DNA of 64,000 bases from Marthasterias glacialis. Taxonomy: Eukaryota > Echinodermata > Asteroidea > Forcipulatida > Asteriidae. The stretch is taken from NCBI GenBank assembly GCA_911728455.2, contig OU452221.1:10274141-10338140 (forward strand), read 5' to 3'. Shown here one piece after another: positions 40,035-51,928 of this stretch. Below the pieces are notes generated by a model, which was given only the letters and a program-made list of their open reading frames with translations, was not told where the DNA came from and did no database searches. A program made the translations under genes and the position numbers. Position 1 is the stretch's first letter. Each line of letters starts with the position of its first letter.

Positions 40035-43000
40035 CTGCAATAGAAAAGAGAAAAAATGAAACCAAACTCATATTTCTTTTTCTTTTGACTGCATGTCTGG
40101 GGTTCTGAGGAAACCTACAATAGACCGATCCATTAAGCCCTGCCTACTAACGTGTTGACCAATCACAGCCTTGACAACCCCACTGAAAGTCTGTCATAAG
40201 TCCAACATGTTAAAATCCCATTAGAAAAGTAAACAAACCACCGCAATTGTTCTGACACACAACTGTACTAAATTTTGTTTTACTTTTGTTGTGTTTTTTG
40301 GTAGAGTAAATCCCACATTGTTCTTTGGACTCAGGGCACTGCTCAAAAGGCCATGGAAGTAAATCCATACCATTCACAAAAAACATGTATCTGTGTGTGT
40401 GGCCGCAACTGAACCACCACTGTGATCGTAGCAAGAACGTCACACCATGTGCTGTTGCTAGGCAGTTGCTATTTAAAGGTAGGCAGGGTTTAATGAATCT
40501 GTCTATTATCAAGTCCAACTAATACTTGTAGGTGAAATGGAAATGGGATTCTTTGGGGGTTGAGCATAAATCAAGCTATCAATGCTGATTGTAATCTAAC
40601 CATGATGGGATAGTGGGCGGAGCTTACCACCCATACAAAGAGGGTAGTTGGACAAAGGAAACCCCGCTATCATCTGCATGTGCCGGGCTGAATGGACCAA
40701 CGCCGGACAGAAGAGCAAATGTGGAGTACATTCAAGTCCTATTTCATTAGAGAAGGATCAAAGGATCCAACCATGACGGGATGGAGGGTCGGAGCATACC
40801 GCCCAGACAATGACGGTAGTGGGACAAGGGATACTCCACTATTGGCTGTACTGGGCTGGATGGACCAATGCCTGACGGACGAACAAATGCACACTACACC
40901 CAAGTCAGCTAGAGAAGGATCACAGGATCCAACCATGACAGGATGGAGGGTCGGAGCATACCGCCCAGACAATGACGGTAGTGAGACAAGGGATACTCCA
41001 CTATTGGCTGTACTAGGCTGGATGGACCAATGCCCGACAGAAGAACAAATGCACACTACACCCAAGTCAGCTAGAGAAGGATCACAGGATCCAACCATGA
41101 CAGGATGGAGGGTCGGAGCATACCGCCCAGACAATGACGGTAGTGGGACAAGGGATACTCCACTATTGGCTGTACTGGGCTGGATGGACCAATGCCTGAC
41201 GGACGAACAAATGCACACTACACCCAAGTCAGCTAGAGAAGGATCACAGGATCCAACCATGACAGGATGGAGGGGTGGAGCATACCGCCAAGACAATGAG
41301 CAGGGCTCGAATTTGGGAGAAAAATCCACAAGACCGCAGGGCTTGTAGCTCTGATTTTTTACTGGACCAGAATTTTGGTTGCAAGACCATAATCAAAATG
41401 AGAACACAGTTTTAATAAATAAACTGTTTTTATTTGAACAGACACTTAGAGACAAATTCTCTCTTTTGTCTCATGGGTAAGTAAACTTTGCTACTCAGCA
41501 AAATTTAAAGATATTTATCAGACTCAAACTGAGCATTTGAACACCAACTTTTGTTTAAACAGGATGTGAATTAAAAAACACATGACCTCAAGACTTGTAC
41601 GGTTGTGAGTTTACTGGCCCGACGCTGAAATCACTGGCCTCAGGCCTGCGGTCCAGTGTAAATTTCGAGCCTGATGACGGAGGGTAGTAGGACAAAGAAA
41701 ATCCCACTATCACCTGCATGTGCCGGGCTGGATGGATCAACACCGGACAGAAGAGCAAATGCAGACTACACCCAAGTTCAGGGCTCGAAATTTACACTGG
41801 ACCGCAGGCCCGAGGCCAGTGATTTCAGCGTCGGGCCAGTAAACTCACGACCACTAGAGAAGGATCACAGGATCCATACAAACCGCACACACAAAGAGCG
41901 TAGTAAGACAAGCATAACCCCCCACCCCCACCCCCCCCTCAACTATTGCCTGTGCCAGGCTGTGTGGTCCAGGCTGTGTGGCTGTACACCCAAGCCCTAT
42001 TCTGCTGTAGCAGATTGCAGAATTCAATCATGACTAGATGATGGAGGGGTGGAGCATACTGCCCACACAAACAGGGTAGTAGGACAAATGATATACCCAC
42101 TATCACCTGGGCCAGGGATGGATGGACAGAAGAGCAAATTCGGACTACAATCAAGTCCCTTTTGTAAGAGAAGGATCACTGGATCCAACAATGACTGGAA
42201 AGAGAGGCAGAGCATACCACCTACACCAAGACGGAAGTGGGACAAAGGATACCCCACTTTTGGCTGTGCCACGCTGGATGGACCAACACCGAACTGAATG
42301 GTGAATGAGCCCTACACCAAACCTTAGTCCCATTTCAATAGAGAAGGATAACAGAATCCAACCATGACGGAGCACACCGCCCACACAAAGACGGTAGTGG
42401 GACAAAGGAAACCCCGCTATTGCCTGTGCCGGATTGGCTGGATCAAATTAAATTTTTGAAGTGTATTTCGGGTCAGACAGTCCTTACCTGTGAGGACCAC
42501 AGGCATAAACTAGACATTTTCATTCATTTGTGCACTTATTTGTCTCATCTGAATGGGGGGGGGGCAATGGTTCTTGATGAGCTCCAGCCTCCCTAGCTTC
42601 CGCCCCAACCCCACCCGACCCCTGGTTACACAAAACCTGGTGAAGGCACCAACGTAATGATCCTACATGCAGCATAACTTCACTGCGATACAAGTGTGTG
42701 TCAGAGTGAAGGTCAGATCTATTGAATTCTTTGGAGGCACCATTACCAACTGAGCAAAGATTGTTACTTACACCTTCAACAGATGCCCTTCCAGCTGCAA
42801 CTTTTTTGTAACTTCTTTCCTTGGCTCTTTGTCAACGCTCAAAGTGTTGAAGGCAATTTCCGCTTCCCTTACTGTGGCAAATGGTATCGTCAAGTCACTA
42901 TTGGGAGATAATAAACCGGTTTTACCATAAAGACAAAGTATAGGATTACTAGTACAGTATGTATAAAAAGTATTACATATTTTGTAAGCATCCAAATCTC

Positions 43001-44772
43001 TATGCATGTGGGTCTGTACATTAGTGCAGTTTAGTGCAGTTTAGTGAATTATCAGCTTTACATGTAGATAACACATACATTTTTTACCCAAAAAAATGAA
43101 CGGGGCTGTTGAACTCAGCATCTCTTTCCAATAACTTGCTGACTTGTTTATTTTTGCTAAGTAAATGTTTATTTACTTTCTTGTTTTCTTTTTTTAGTGA
43201 TGGACAATGTTTTTTTTGTTTTTCTTGGCTTGTTGTTCCATGTTGCATTTTACATATTTTAATATAGTTTTTGTAGTTAATTATTGATATTTTTCAATAC
43301 GTTGTTTCAGCTTTAACAGAGTTTTCTACCATGTACATTTAGTTCTGTTGTCTACTTGCATTTTAACTTGCTTTTTCATTTAGTTTGCTTTCTTGTTTAA
43401 GTACTTGGTTTGTTCTCTGTGTACACTTATAGAATCTTTTATATCATTTCTAGGTACTATTATTGCCTGGGCTAAGAGTATTTTACATAAAGCGCCATAT
43501 TTTATTAATGTTGTTATTATTTTAAATCAGTGAACTGGACCCATAAAAAAGTGATCGTTCTAAAACCCCCCCCCCCCCACCCCCCACTACCAACAACCCA
43601 TGACCCCCTTGACCCCTTGACTATACTGCCAGTCCCATTTTGTGATGGCAGACTTGTCGCACAAGGCCAGCCCAAGCCAGAGTCATTTATATCCCAGTTT
43701 GTTTGCAACCCTCTCCCCCTTGTCCTGTCAATTCTTAAACCTGTAGCTGAGACTTGCTAACTTTGGCAACCAATTGGTAACAGTGGTTATATTTTTTTTA
43801 TTACTTTTTTGTTTGGGGGGGGGGGGAATTTTTTGTTCATAAGGAAAAACCCCGACTTATTTTTTTCTCAAAAAGTGTGATTGATGTGTGTCATCTGATC
43901 ACATGATAAATGCACTGTGGAAAACGTCAACTTCAGCAGGGAGAAATACTAAATTAAATTGGCCTACTTTCTTCTCTGGAATGCTGCCAGCATGTTCCTT
44001 CTTTTCTTTTCTTTTCAGAAACTCAGTGAAAATCAAATAATTATACTGCGCCTTTCTTGACATAAATTTAAAATATCCTTATGATGGCAATAAAAAACAT
44101 CAAAAAGCATAAAAAGTGCACAAATTTTACAAAATTTGAGGAACTAACAATTGCACTACACTTGTATAGGCCTACAAATTCAATGGAGACCAAATAATTA
44201 AAGTTCAGTGTGATGAAAATGAAACTTAACCGTTGCAACTTGCACTTGCAGGTTAGGTTTTATCTTATTGAAAAGAAACCGACTCCACAAGTGACAAGAA
44301 CAAGGCATACAACAATTACAAGTACACACATTCCAGTTTTTGCATCCTTGTGTGGAGACTTCTTTTGTTCTTTCCTTTGTCCCTGTAGTTAACATCCTCC
44401 CATAGACTTTGTGCACAAAATTCCTTGTGGAGCAGCCCTCTCTTTAGAATTTCCCTATGGAGACACATTGTTCCTTGCTTTCCCTTTTGTCTAATGTCTC
44501 CATAAGGCAGTGAATATGAATTCCCGTGAATATCTATCCACGTGTATGTGTACACACACATTGTAAATTTTACAGCCTATCGCATCGGTATCACCATGAT
44601 CACTCACTTACTGACTTAGTTTAAATTTTGACACGAAAGGTTTGTTTAATTCGAGGCAGAGTCATAAGTTAAAAGTTGCTTCACTAATGTATTAAACTTA
44701 AATTCTAATACAATAGGGGTTAAGAACATCTACCTACCATTCGTGTTTTCGCTGTTCCATGGAAGTCGCCAT
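39869..44772 (-). CDS. PCC1: Pcc1/LAGE3-family KEOPS (EKC) complex subunit, complete gene of three exons
   Basis: Joined on the minus strand: 44772-44738, 42897-42772 and 40034-39869 give 327 nt, 108 residues plus stop, with phase-2 introns that close exactly. Recognisable family motifs are DLTIPFATVREAEIAFNTL and SVDKEPRK in the middle exon and EARLLRVAVGSFLDFVNL and IQTMELFGPP in the last. Pcc1 is the small dimerising subunit of KEOPS, which makes the t6A modification of ANN-decoding tRNAs and has been linked to telomere maintenance and transcription in yeast. Length is in the family range (about 90-145 aa). The start has a good context (AAGATGG). The C-terminal tail after FGPP is short and polar. 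It is convergent with the protease gene. Confidence 0.93.
40121..40505. mobile_element. TIR element, TAGACCGATCC family (copy 2), in PCC1 intron 2
   Basis: The left end TAGACCGATCCATTAAGCCC and right end GGGTTTAATGAATCTGTCTA are inverted and match the ends of the shorter element at 17445-17562. It is 385 bp with no transposase frame. Confidence 0.7.
41301..41673 (+). mobile_element. TIR element, CAGGGCTCGAAATT family (copy B)
   Basis: It starts CAGGGCTCGAATTTGGG and ends AAATTTCGAGCCTG. ATGA lies at 41296-41299 and again at 41674-41677, and removing the element plus one ATGA restores the tandem-repeat consensus GACAATGACGG. The interior matches the reverse complement of 11971-12340. It is non-autonomous. 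Confidence 0.8.
41779..41852 (+). mobile_element. Fragment of the CAGGGCTCGAAATT family (copy C)
   Basis: Only one terminal part is present (CAGGGCTCGAAATTTACACT, then GGCCAGTAAACTCACGACC). It interrupts another unit of the 162 bp repeat between CCCAAGT and CTAGAGAAGG. The second end is missing. Confidence 0.75.
42772..42897 (-). CDS. PCC1: PCC1 exon 2
   Basis: On the minus strand the acceptor ATTATCTCCCAATAG ends at 42898 and the donor GTAAGT follows 42772. The 126 nt phase 2-2 exon encodes DLTIPFATVREAEIAFNTL, SVDKEPRKEV and LQLEGHLLKV, the beta-hairpin and first helix region of the Pcc1 fold. Confidence 0.93.
43008..44700. other. PCC1 intron 1, no recognisable element
   Basis: AT-rich sequence with C-runs (43566-43587), a G-run near 43817 and a TTTCTTTTCTTTTC tract near 44001. 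No second gene is supported. Open frames in this stretch lack family resemblance. Confidence 0.45.
44738..44772 (-). CDS. PCC1: PCC1 exon 1 (start codon)
   Basis: A 35 nt coding part encodes MATSMEQRKHE and then two bases of a split cysteine codon; the donor GTAGGT follows. The exon is too short to stand alone but the phase fits exon 2 exactly. The surrounding minus-strand sequence CAAGATGGCGAC matches the YY1-type element often found at starts of housekeeping genes. Confidence 0.85.
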
Positions 44773-47700
44773 CTTGTTTTAGAACAGCGATTTTGTGCCA
44801 ACAATTGGTGGCGCACTTCTTACGGTGGCTGGCAGGTCACAGCTGCTGACCTTTACAACAGTGAATGCAGACCGGGGCCGTCAACATGACCAGCTAGCCC
44901 ACCCAACCTGCCCAAAATTGATAGTCAATAACCTCAACCTACATTATTTCAATCCCCCCTGTTTCCTTTAATTAAACAAAATTAATATATTGACTCATTG
45001 CACACAGGTTTTTTTTCTTCTTCATAAACATTATATTTATTTCACATCCGATTTTAAAAAATCACCACCACTTGAAATACTTTTGAGAATAATTTGATAT
45101 ATCGATGGTAATCAGTGAAAATATAGAACACTCATTCGAGTACGCTCTTATGTAACTTATCAGTGTAAAATTCAATGTTCCCCCCATTCTAACTACACTT
45201 TTCATACTTTATACAAATACAGCGCGTGATTGAAAACATTCGTAAAAATGAAATCTAGTAACATAAATGCAGCACTTGGTAACGCCATTTATTTTTAACC
45301 ACGGAGAAAAGAAACATGCAACAGTTTGGTTGATGTTTCAACTTTTGAAGGTTTTAAGTACAGTTGGTTTTTGTTCATGTTATTATATTCTTTTACTTGC
45401 AATTATGGTTTTATTCTTGACTTACAACTTTAGTTTTTGGTGTATTATCAATCAATATTTAAAATGAGCGGTGTCTGGGAGGGCACATCTTTTTAATGAC
45501 AGATTTTTTTATTATTCTGTTTTGCCCTTCCTTGGGCGGCCTCTACTCTTCTTTCCAAAGAATTAACATAAAGTGAAATGAAATAACATTGATCGACGCA
45601 AAAACGAATGAACCGTCATTCATGGCCTTTTTTGCTCAGAAATATTCTTACTATTTGATGAGAACCTCCAAAGTATACACAAAGTATAACAAATTAAAAC
45701 AAATAAAACTCGATTAAAATCACAGTCACACCATGTAATACAAAACCCCAGTACGTTAACAGAATTGTTTATGAGTTCACGGGCTAGTAAGTTTCGCCAA
45801 ATCACCAATAGTGACCACTTTCTTTGATGCAATGTTGCAAAAAGTCTGTAAATCCAATTACTTACAGTACTTTGAACTCATAAAACAGTAGTCTGATACA
45901 ATGTGTACAAGGCAGGTTAATGATTGTTTCTGCCGCCTAAATTTTGATACTGCTGACTCTTTAGCTGTTTTCTGTATGACTGACTGTCAAGACTTGAAAC
46001 ATGTCAGGTACTTTTTACAACAGTTCCGGACAAATTATTCTGAAGGTTATACAAATGAAAATACAATCAACTAAGCCACAGGTTTATCAACACAACCAAA
46101 ATTACAATTACAGGCAGGTTATACCTTTGGTATTTAGAACCGTATGTTTGTTTCAATCCATATAAATGTAGATATATACCATAAAGCTAACCTCTGACAA
46201 ATTTGTTCCAAAAGATGTTAGCGTTCCTGAAATATCGACAAAAAACTGGAGCGGTTGTTTCCACGCAGCAGGATCTGAAAATGCTGAAACTGCATGTTTT
46301 TCATAACGTGAAAAAGGCTTCATGCCTGAAGGAAAACCTTTCTCAGATTCAAATATTTGAGCGAGAAACGACCTCTTCTTAAAAACGATGTTATTTCAGA
46401 GGGAGTCGTTTATAAACACTATCAACAGCTCTCCATTGCTCCTTGCCAAATAACTTTTCATGGTCATTCAATTTTGGAGTAATTACCAAAAGTATTCCCT
46501 GCCTTCAGTTAATGGTAGTACACACAAAAATTATATAAAATCTGATACTTTAATAAAAAATCTATAATATTTAAGGCCAACCAATATACACAGTGTGTTG
46601 AATGCATCAACCAACGCTCCTTTGAAAGATCTAAAACTGCCCCACAACAAGAAATATTAATCAAGCTCTGCTCACTTACAGGGTAAACTGTAACTTTAGA
46701 GTAGTGCCATCATGCGCTTGTGGTGAAACAGTTTTAACTCTGTCATTAACTGGAGACCAAGGCACCTAACATTGTGGTAAATTTATAACCATTTAGTAAG
46801 GAACAGCTTTGAGTATGGCTACTGCTAAACATCAACCAATTGTTGTTTTAGCTTAATAGCTAACAGTCAAAGCCATTGACACTGAAATCCCTAGAAAACC
46901 CTTAAATATAAGTTTACCGAGAGTGAAAAACCAAAGATAATCTTGATGAGGTAGAACAATAAGGAATTTAGTCAGCGAAACATCTCTTCCAACTTTAACA
47001 TCGCTAAAGAGTACCGGTGTAGAGTAGTGGGATTGTTGCCTGGCTAGAATTGCAGATGCATGAAATGCGCTTGCGCATCGCTGCTCAGTAATGTTATCAC
47101 TGAAGCCTGTGCTGAGCATGTACAAAACTTTCTTGCGAGTTCTGTTTTTCTTCTGGTACATGGACGGTCAAATTACAAAAGTGTTTGTTTTGTTTTTTTT
47201 ACTTCTAACAAAATCGCCACTGGTATACGTCTCCAATACTTTTTAAACTGGGCAGAGGTGTAGACATTTTAGGTGAGTATGGTTTGTCCAAAATTGCATA
47301 CATTCCGTTAAATCTAGCATGACATCAATTCCACGACATTTACCCCTTGGTGCTGGGATTGACGCGCATGCGCATTTTGAACGACTGCAATCCCAGTAGT
47401 ACAGCAGCAATCCCAGTATGTTAGTACAGCGGTATCTCACTTGGTAGCACAGGGTGGGACAAGATTCAGGGGCATGTTTTTTGAGGCAGAATGTGTAAAT
47501 TGGAAAACTAAATCATGGATGTACAGTATCACTTTCAAAAAGGTGTAAGAAGGGGGGGGGGGCACATCGCACAACTTTGCAGTGTTTTATAATAGGTAAA
47601 GTTCCTATGAAATGAGTACAAAAATGTGTTTCTCCCCACATTAAACCACACAGTCACGTTCATGTACGAATACACTTATACTGTACAGAAGTTACCTTTT

Positions 47701-49206
47701 TGTGTGAAGGCTATTACATCACTAAATTGAACGATGACTGGGTGTTCTTAACTAAATATTATTTGAATGATGAATTAGCATTCTTATTTTTAATGCAGGG
47801 TAGAGAAAAGAGCTACTCAGCTGACTTCTGAATTTACTCAGAGACCCAAACCAAAAGACTCAAGTGAACACTGTAAATATAAAAAGATTGCCTGTACTTA
47901 TTGGTACCTGGAGTTTTTCACCACAATGTTACAGCCTTTCTGTGTGGTTTAGTTTCTTTTATTGATATGGTGGCGGACTCAATGATGCATCCCCAGATGG
48001 ATCTTGTCTTTGTTCTTCATATTTTGCCTCATGATGAACAGCCCCTATTAAAATCAGACAAGGTACATGATGGTAATTATAACAAATATAACGAAACAAG
48101 ATAAGTTTCAATATGAAAGCTGACTAAATTCAATGTTTAATTGTTTTTACCAATACCATTCCTCCAGAGAAATATCTCCATCTCAGAGTTGAGTGGAAAT
48201 ATAAATCATGGATATACGTATCCTATCACTTTCCTAACTTTCTATTAATGATTGACTCAGATGAAATGTCAGCATAAAAACATATAGAGGGTATGCACAG
48301 CCGTTTTCCTACAGTAAACTTACGGCTGTTTGACCTCAGTGAGGGCGCTGTTTGTACATATATCTCTATGGGACTCATGACGTCAGACGCATTAAGTCTA
48401 TTAATTTGCCCAAAACCACTGACAAACATAAGGAGTTTTGGGCAATTTGATGAAATTATCACAGGTTAGTTCAAAAATGTTCGTAGTGCAAAGCTAGAGG
48501 ATGGAAAATGAATTTACTTTTCCAAAAACTAATAATATGAATACCCTTTAAACCAGTTACAAAGGAAGATGTGTATTACACCTCATTATTTCCCGTGCCA
48601 GACAAACGAATGACGTGTGTTTGGTATTTTTGTATACAATTTGAAGCCGTAACAAAGGTCGCCTGGACATCCCACTATGGAGCATGCACAGAGCATGTTC
48701 TCCCCATTTGACGCATAGTTTCACCCACACAAAGAGGACGAGTGAAACCTGGAATTTATGTTGAAATTCCCCCATTACAGATCTTCGTCCTTTTGTTCAA
48801 AAGAAGAAGATTCCATGGAGAGGCTTACCCCATTGTATATTATCCGAGTGAACCGAGTTTCCAGTCTTGGTTCCCGTCTTAGGACCAATCACGGCCGAGG
48901 TTTTGCGATTCACGTTGCGTAAATATATTTTCTCGATAGAAAAACATCAAATCCTGGTGCTTCAAAGGGAGTATGTTTTTTTCTCTTAGCTTATGTCACA
49001 TCAGAGTTTCTTCTAATCCCGTCAGATTGGACGGGAAAGAATGTAAGATCCCCGGCGCGAACTGGTTAAGTAGTTAAAAAATTGAATAACAAGCTGATTT
49101 TTTCTAATTTTGTTTTTTCTGATCAGGCACTGAAACAGTACTACAAACATGGCCACTGTTTTGTTTAAATGCAGTGCATAACAACCAAATCAGGAAACTT
49201 CCTAGC
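44773..49206. other. Intergenic, 4.4 kb without a supportable gene
   Basis: Mostly AT-rich unique-looking sequence. Notable sites are two GCGC(A/T)TGCGC palindromes near 47067-47079 and 47363-47374, a G-run near 47550, and ATCCCAGTA words at 47390-47420. Open frames (for example 48775-48557 minus) lack family resemblance. Confidence 0.45.
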
Positions 49207-49413
49207 CTAAACATTACCATTCTGTGTGGGCTTCTTGTCCAGGAACATACAAGTGCAGGGTTGACCGTCTACAGGTAGCTCAAGTTCAGGTTCCTTAGCT
49301 TTGTTCTTGAGTTTCCTTGAGCTGAATGCCTGTGCGATCTTGTTGCCAACATAGGCACAGGCTGCAAAGATGAACGTGGGAGAGAACATTTAAGTGTCTT
49401 TTGAATCAATGGT
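49207..49413 (-). CDS. Possible small gene, 60-codon ORF of unknown function
   Basis: On the minus strand an ATG at 49389 opens 60 codons to a TAG at 49207. The start MFSPTFIFAACAYVGNKIAQ is hydrophobic, followed by a basic segment (SSRKLKNKAK) and a CTC motif, so it could be a small membrane protein. A good acceptor (CTTCTCCTCAATCCAG) would begin the exon at 49413, and a strong donor GTAAGG on the same strand at 50468-50463 could supply a 5' UTR exon. A GTAATG donor near the end could also extend the protein elsewhere. I do not recognise the family. Confidence 0.4.
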
Positions 49414-49559
49414 CTGGATTGAGGAGAAGTAGACTGGTGGTGGTAGTGCTACTACTACTAGTGTAAGGCTAGATTCTTAATGGTCAACAGATGGATCACA
49501 TAAACATAACCTTCAAGAGGCTCACCCCATTTCGCAGTAAACACTACCACACACATTCC

Positions 49560-49985
49560 TAGGCTATGAGCCCAAGGTCCTTATTTCCAAGTGACCACTC
49601 TCCCTGACCACTACGTCATCTTAGCCTTGTTCACAGAAATGATGTCATTGTACTTAGAAATTATGTCACTAGACTTATGTTATTTCTGTATGACATCATT
49701 TCCAAAGTTAGAAATCCCCAAACCTAGAAAACTATATAAACCCTTTTCCCTTTCATTTTAAGTAGAGTATACGAAGATTTGAGTGTTCGTCTTCGTCGGG
49801 ATTTGCTTCCCCAAACCTACGATACGAGCTAGGTCTTGCCATTGAGAAACTCCTCCATGGTCTATCACAAGTTATAGTTTGAAGTCAATAAAATACTTTT
49901 GACTCTATCAACTTGTGTCAGTGTAATTGTTATCGTCTATACCGTCCAGCTATTAACTCGAAAGTTCACTACCGCTCGCCCCTCT
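49560..49985 (+). mobile_element. Candidate solo LTR or LTR-like promoter
   Basis: A TATA box in AACTATATAAACCC near 49730 is followed about 155 bp downstream by CAATAAAATAC near 49889 and a T/G-rich stretch, the layout of an LTR. Upstream are several TGACATCA / ATGTCA words. No internal retroelement coding or clear terminal duplication was found, so limits are approximate. Confidence 0.4.
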
Positions 49986-50039
49986 CTGATTGCATGGGTT
50001 AAAACAACAACATCATCATTAACACAGAGACACACAGTA

Positions 50040-50430
50040 TATGTGTAAATTTATGTGTTACACTAGTACTACTAGTACTACGTGCTAGTGTAGTGGTACC
50101 GTCTGTGGTAGACTTAATACTCTGTGTGACTGTGACAGTACATCACTACATGTAGTTTAGTTAGTTTTGGTACTACTATTAAACTAGAAGTACAAAATAC
50201 TGCTGTCACTGATTAGGTAGTTACAGCAGTAGTATAGTACCACTAGTACAAGTATAATGTACACACTGTATTACTAGCTAATGGGTAGAGTACTAGTAAT
50301 CGTAGTATATGACTCATGGGTAGTACACTACTGTAACGAATAACACTAACACTGAAAACTGTTGTGTAGTGGTTGTGTGGTAATGACATAGTGACACTGA
50401 CAGTGTGTGAGATTGTCAGATTGTGATTAT
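50040..50430. repeat. Cryptically simple CTAGTACT-rich sequence
   Basis: Words CTAGTACT, TAGTACTA, GTAGTG and AGTACAA recur without a fixed period. This looks like slippage-derived low-complexity DNA. No gene is seen. Confidence 0.55.
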
Positions 50431-50699
50431 ACAGCCAATACATTTCCTGAAAAAGATGTATTCCTTACCATCCAATATCAATCAGACCATGGTTGTTGAC
50501 TGGTGTGGTTTTCTCTTCTGGGACAGACACAATTTGAGAGTTTACTTGTTATCAGGCTGTGTTGCGTTGTTGTTGACAAAAATTAATGTCGACACACATA
50601 ATATAAACATACACAAGACGACTGAGGGCGGCGATCTGCTGATCCGCCAGTGGCACAAGTACTATGGAACGCAAAATGGACGTAAAACTTAGAAAATAG

Positions 50700-51928
50700 A
50701 GTTGCTCGTAAAAGTTCCACCACGTTCTTTACTTCATCCATGCTCCATCAGATGAACACTTTTTTCAGATTGGTATATACATATATTGATTTATTTTTAT
50801 TCAATTCGTGACCCGCAGGCCAAATTACAAGAATGCTACAATACAAAAACATAAAATACACACTACAAGAGAGCTAAAACAACTTAATTAATAGGAATAG
50901 TCAAAGGTTAACGGTCCGGAAAAACAAACCCCGGACAAATTAAGTAGCACACAATCAGATCTTTCAAATGTAGCTTTTTGTTATCTTAGCTAACCCAATA
51001 GTTCGTTAGCTACAACTTATGAAAGCTTCCTGTCAACGAGATAATGCGAGATGAATCCATAGGAAGTACCGCTATCTGGTTTATATTTGTTTTAAGACTG
51101 TACATGCACTCACCTGATACTCATGTTTGATTTTATTTGGCTTGCCATAACCACAACTGTGTAACGCAGTATAACTATTTTGCTGTATCATGTCACAAGT
51201 GAAAATGAAAGAAAACTTTGCTTTTATTTCCAAACTTAGTGACACTGCAAACTATTATCTGCTTCACACGCAGTGATAGTAATAGCAAGCCAAATGAATT
51301 GGAAGCAGCTTCACCAGTCAACCGTCCATTAAAATGTTGCATTAAATTGATGAGAATTATTATTCCATAGCTCCACCAAACGTTGGACCCGTGTCGGTGT
51401 AACTTGTCACGTTATTAGTTTAATTGGTCCAATTAGACCACCTTCTCAAAATAACTTACAGAAACGTCACTGAGCTATTAATGAACGGATAGCACCGCCC
51501 ACACACAAATTGATTGAGACTTTGTGGTTTCTATTAATTATGTGCCGCCTTCAAATTGTGGGTGCAAAGTATTATCATCTTGCTGTTTACATTAAGGTGT
51601 TCGTAACAAAAGTATAAGAGGCTTTAGCAATGTATTGCACATTCGATAGCGTCTTTTTTCTTTTTTCTTTTTTTTTTTCTTTTTTAATGTTGGCATGTGG
51701 GTCAGGAAAGAACTGAAAATCGGCGGCCTCTTTAACGTCTACAATGCTGCACCATTGTCATCTCGTCAAACCTTGTCCAGATATAGGCCATAGTTCAAAC
51801 GGTCGATGGATGCGGAAATCACGTGACTGATGTTCCACGCATTACGAGGACGCCGTTGGGTGTTAGTGAAGATCAAGTCGGTCATTTCGTGTGTTTTTAA
51901 CTATGATTGTTTATCCATTTATTTTTTA
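50700..51928. other. Intergenic, nothing recognised
   Basis: No convincing coding frame. There is a TTTTCTTTTTTC tract at about 51651-51690. I see no repeat with clear ends. Confidence 0.4.

Larger units (their letters stand above)
40597..42450. repeat. 162 bp tandem repeat in PCC1 intron 2
   Basis: Well-conserved units at about 40690-41300 repeat with a period of 162 bp (CCATGAC at 40771, 40933, 41095, 41257). More diverged units lie on either side to about 40597 and 42450. The period is 54 codons, so a frame of 218 codons is open on the plus strand and one of 196 on the minus strand; both are repeat artefacts. The array is interrupted by insertions at 41301-41673 and 41779-41852. Confidence 0.9.

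Noticed and set aside
40692..41348. 218-codon plus-strand frame with four internal repeats
   Set aside because: The frame follows the 162 bp tandem repeat, is matched by an equally open antisense frame, and runs into an inserted transposon. It lies in a PCC1 intron.
48557..48775. 72-codon minus-strand frame with many Cys and Leu
   Set aside because: No recognisable family, no splice context, and repeat-like surrounding sequence.
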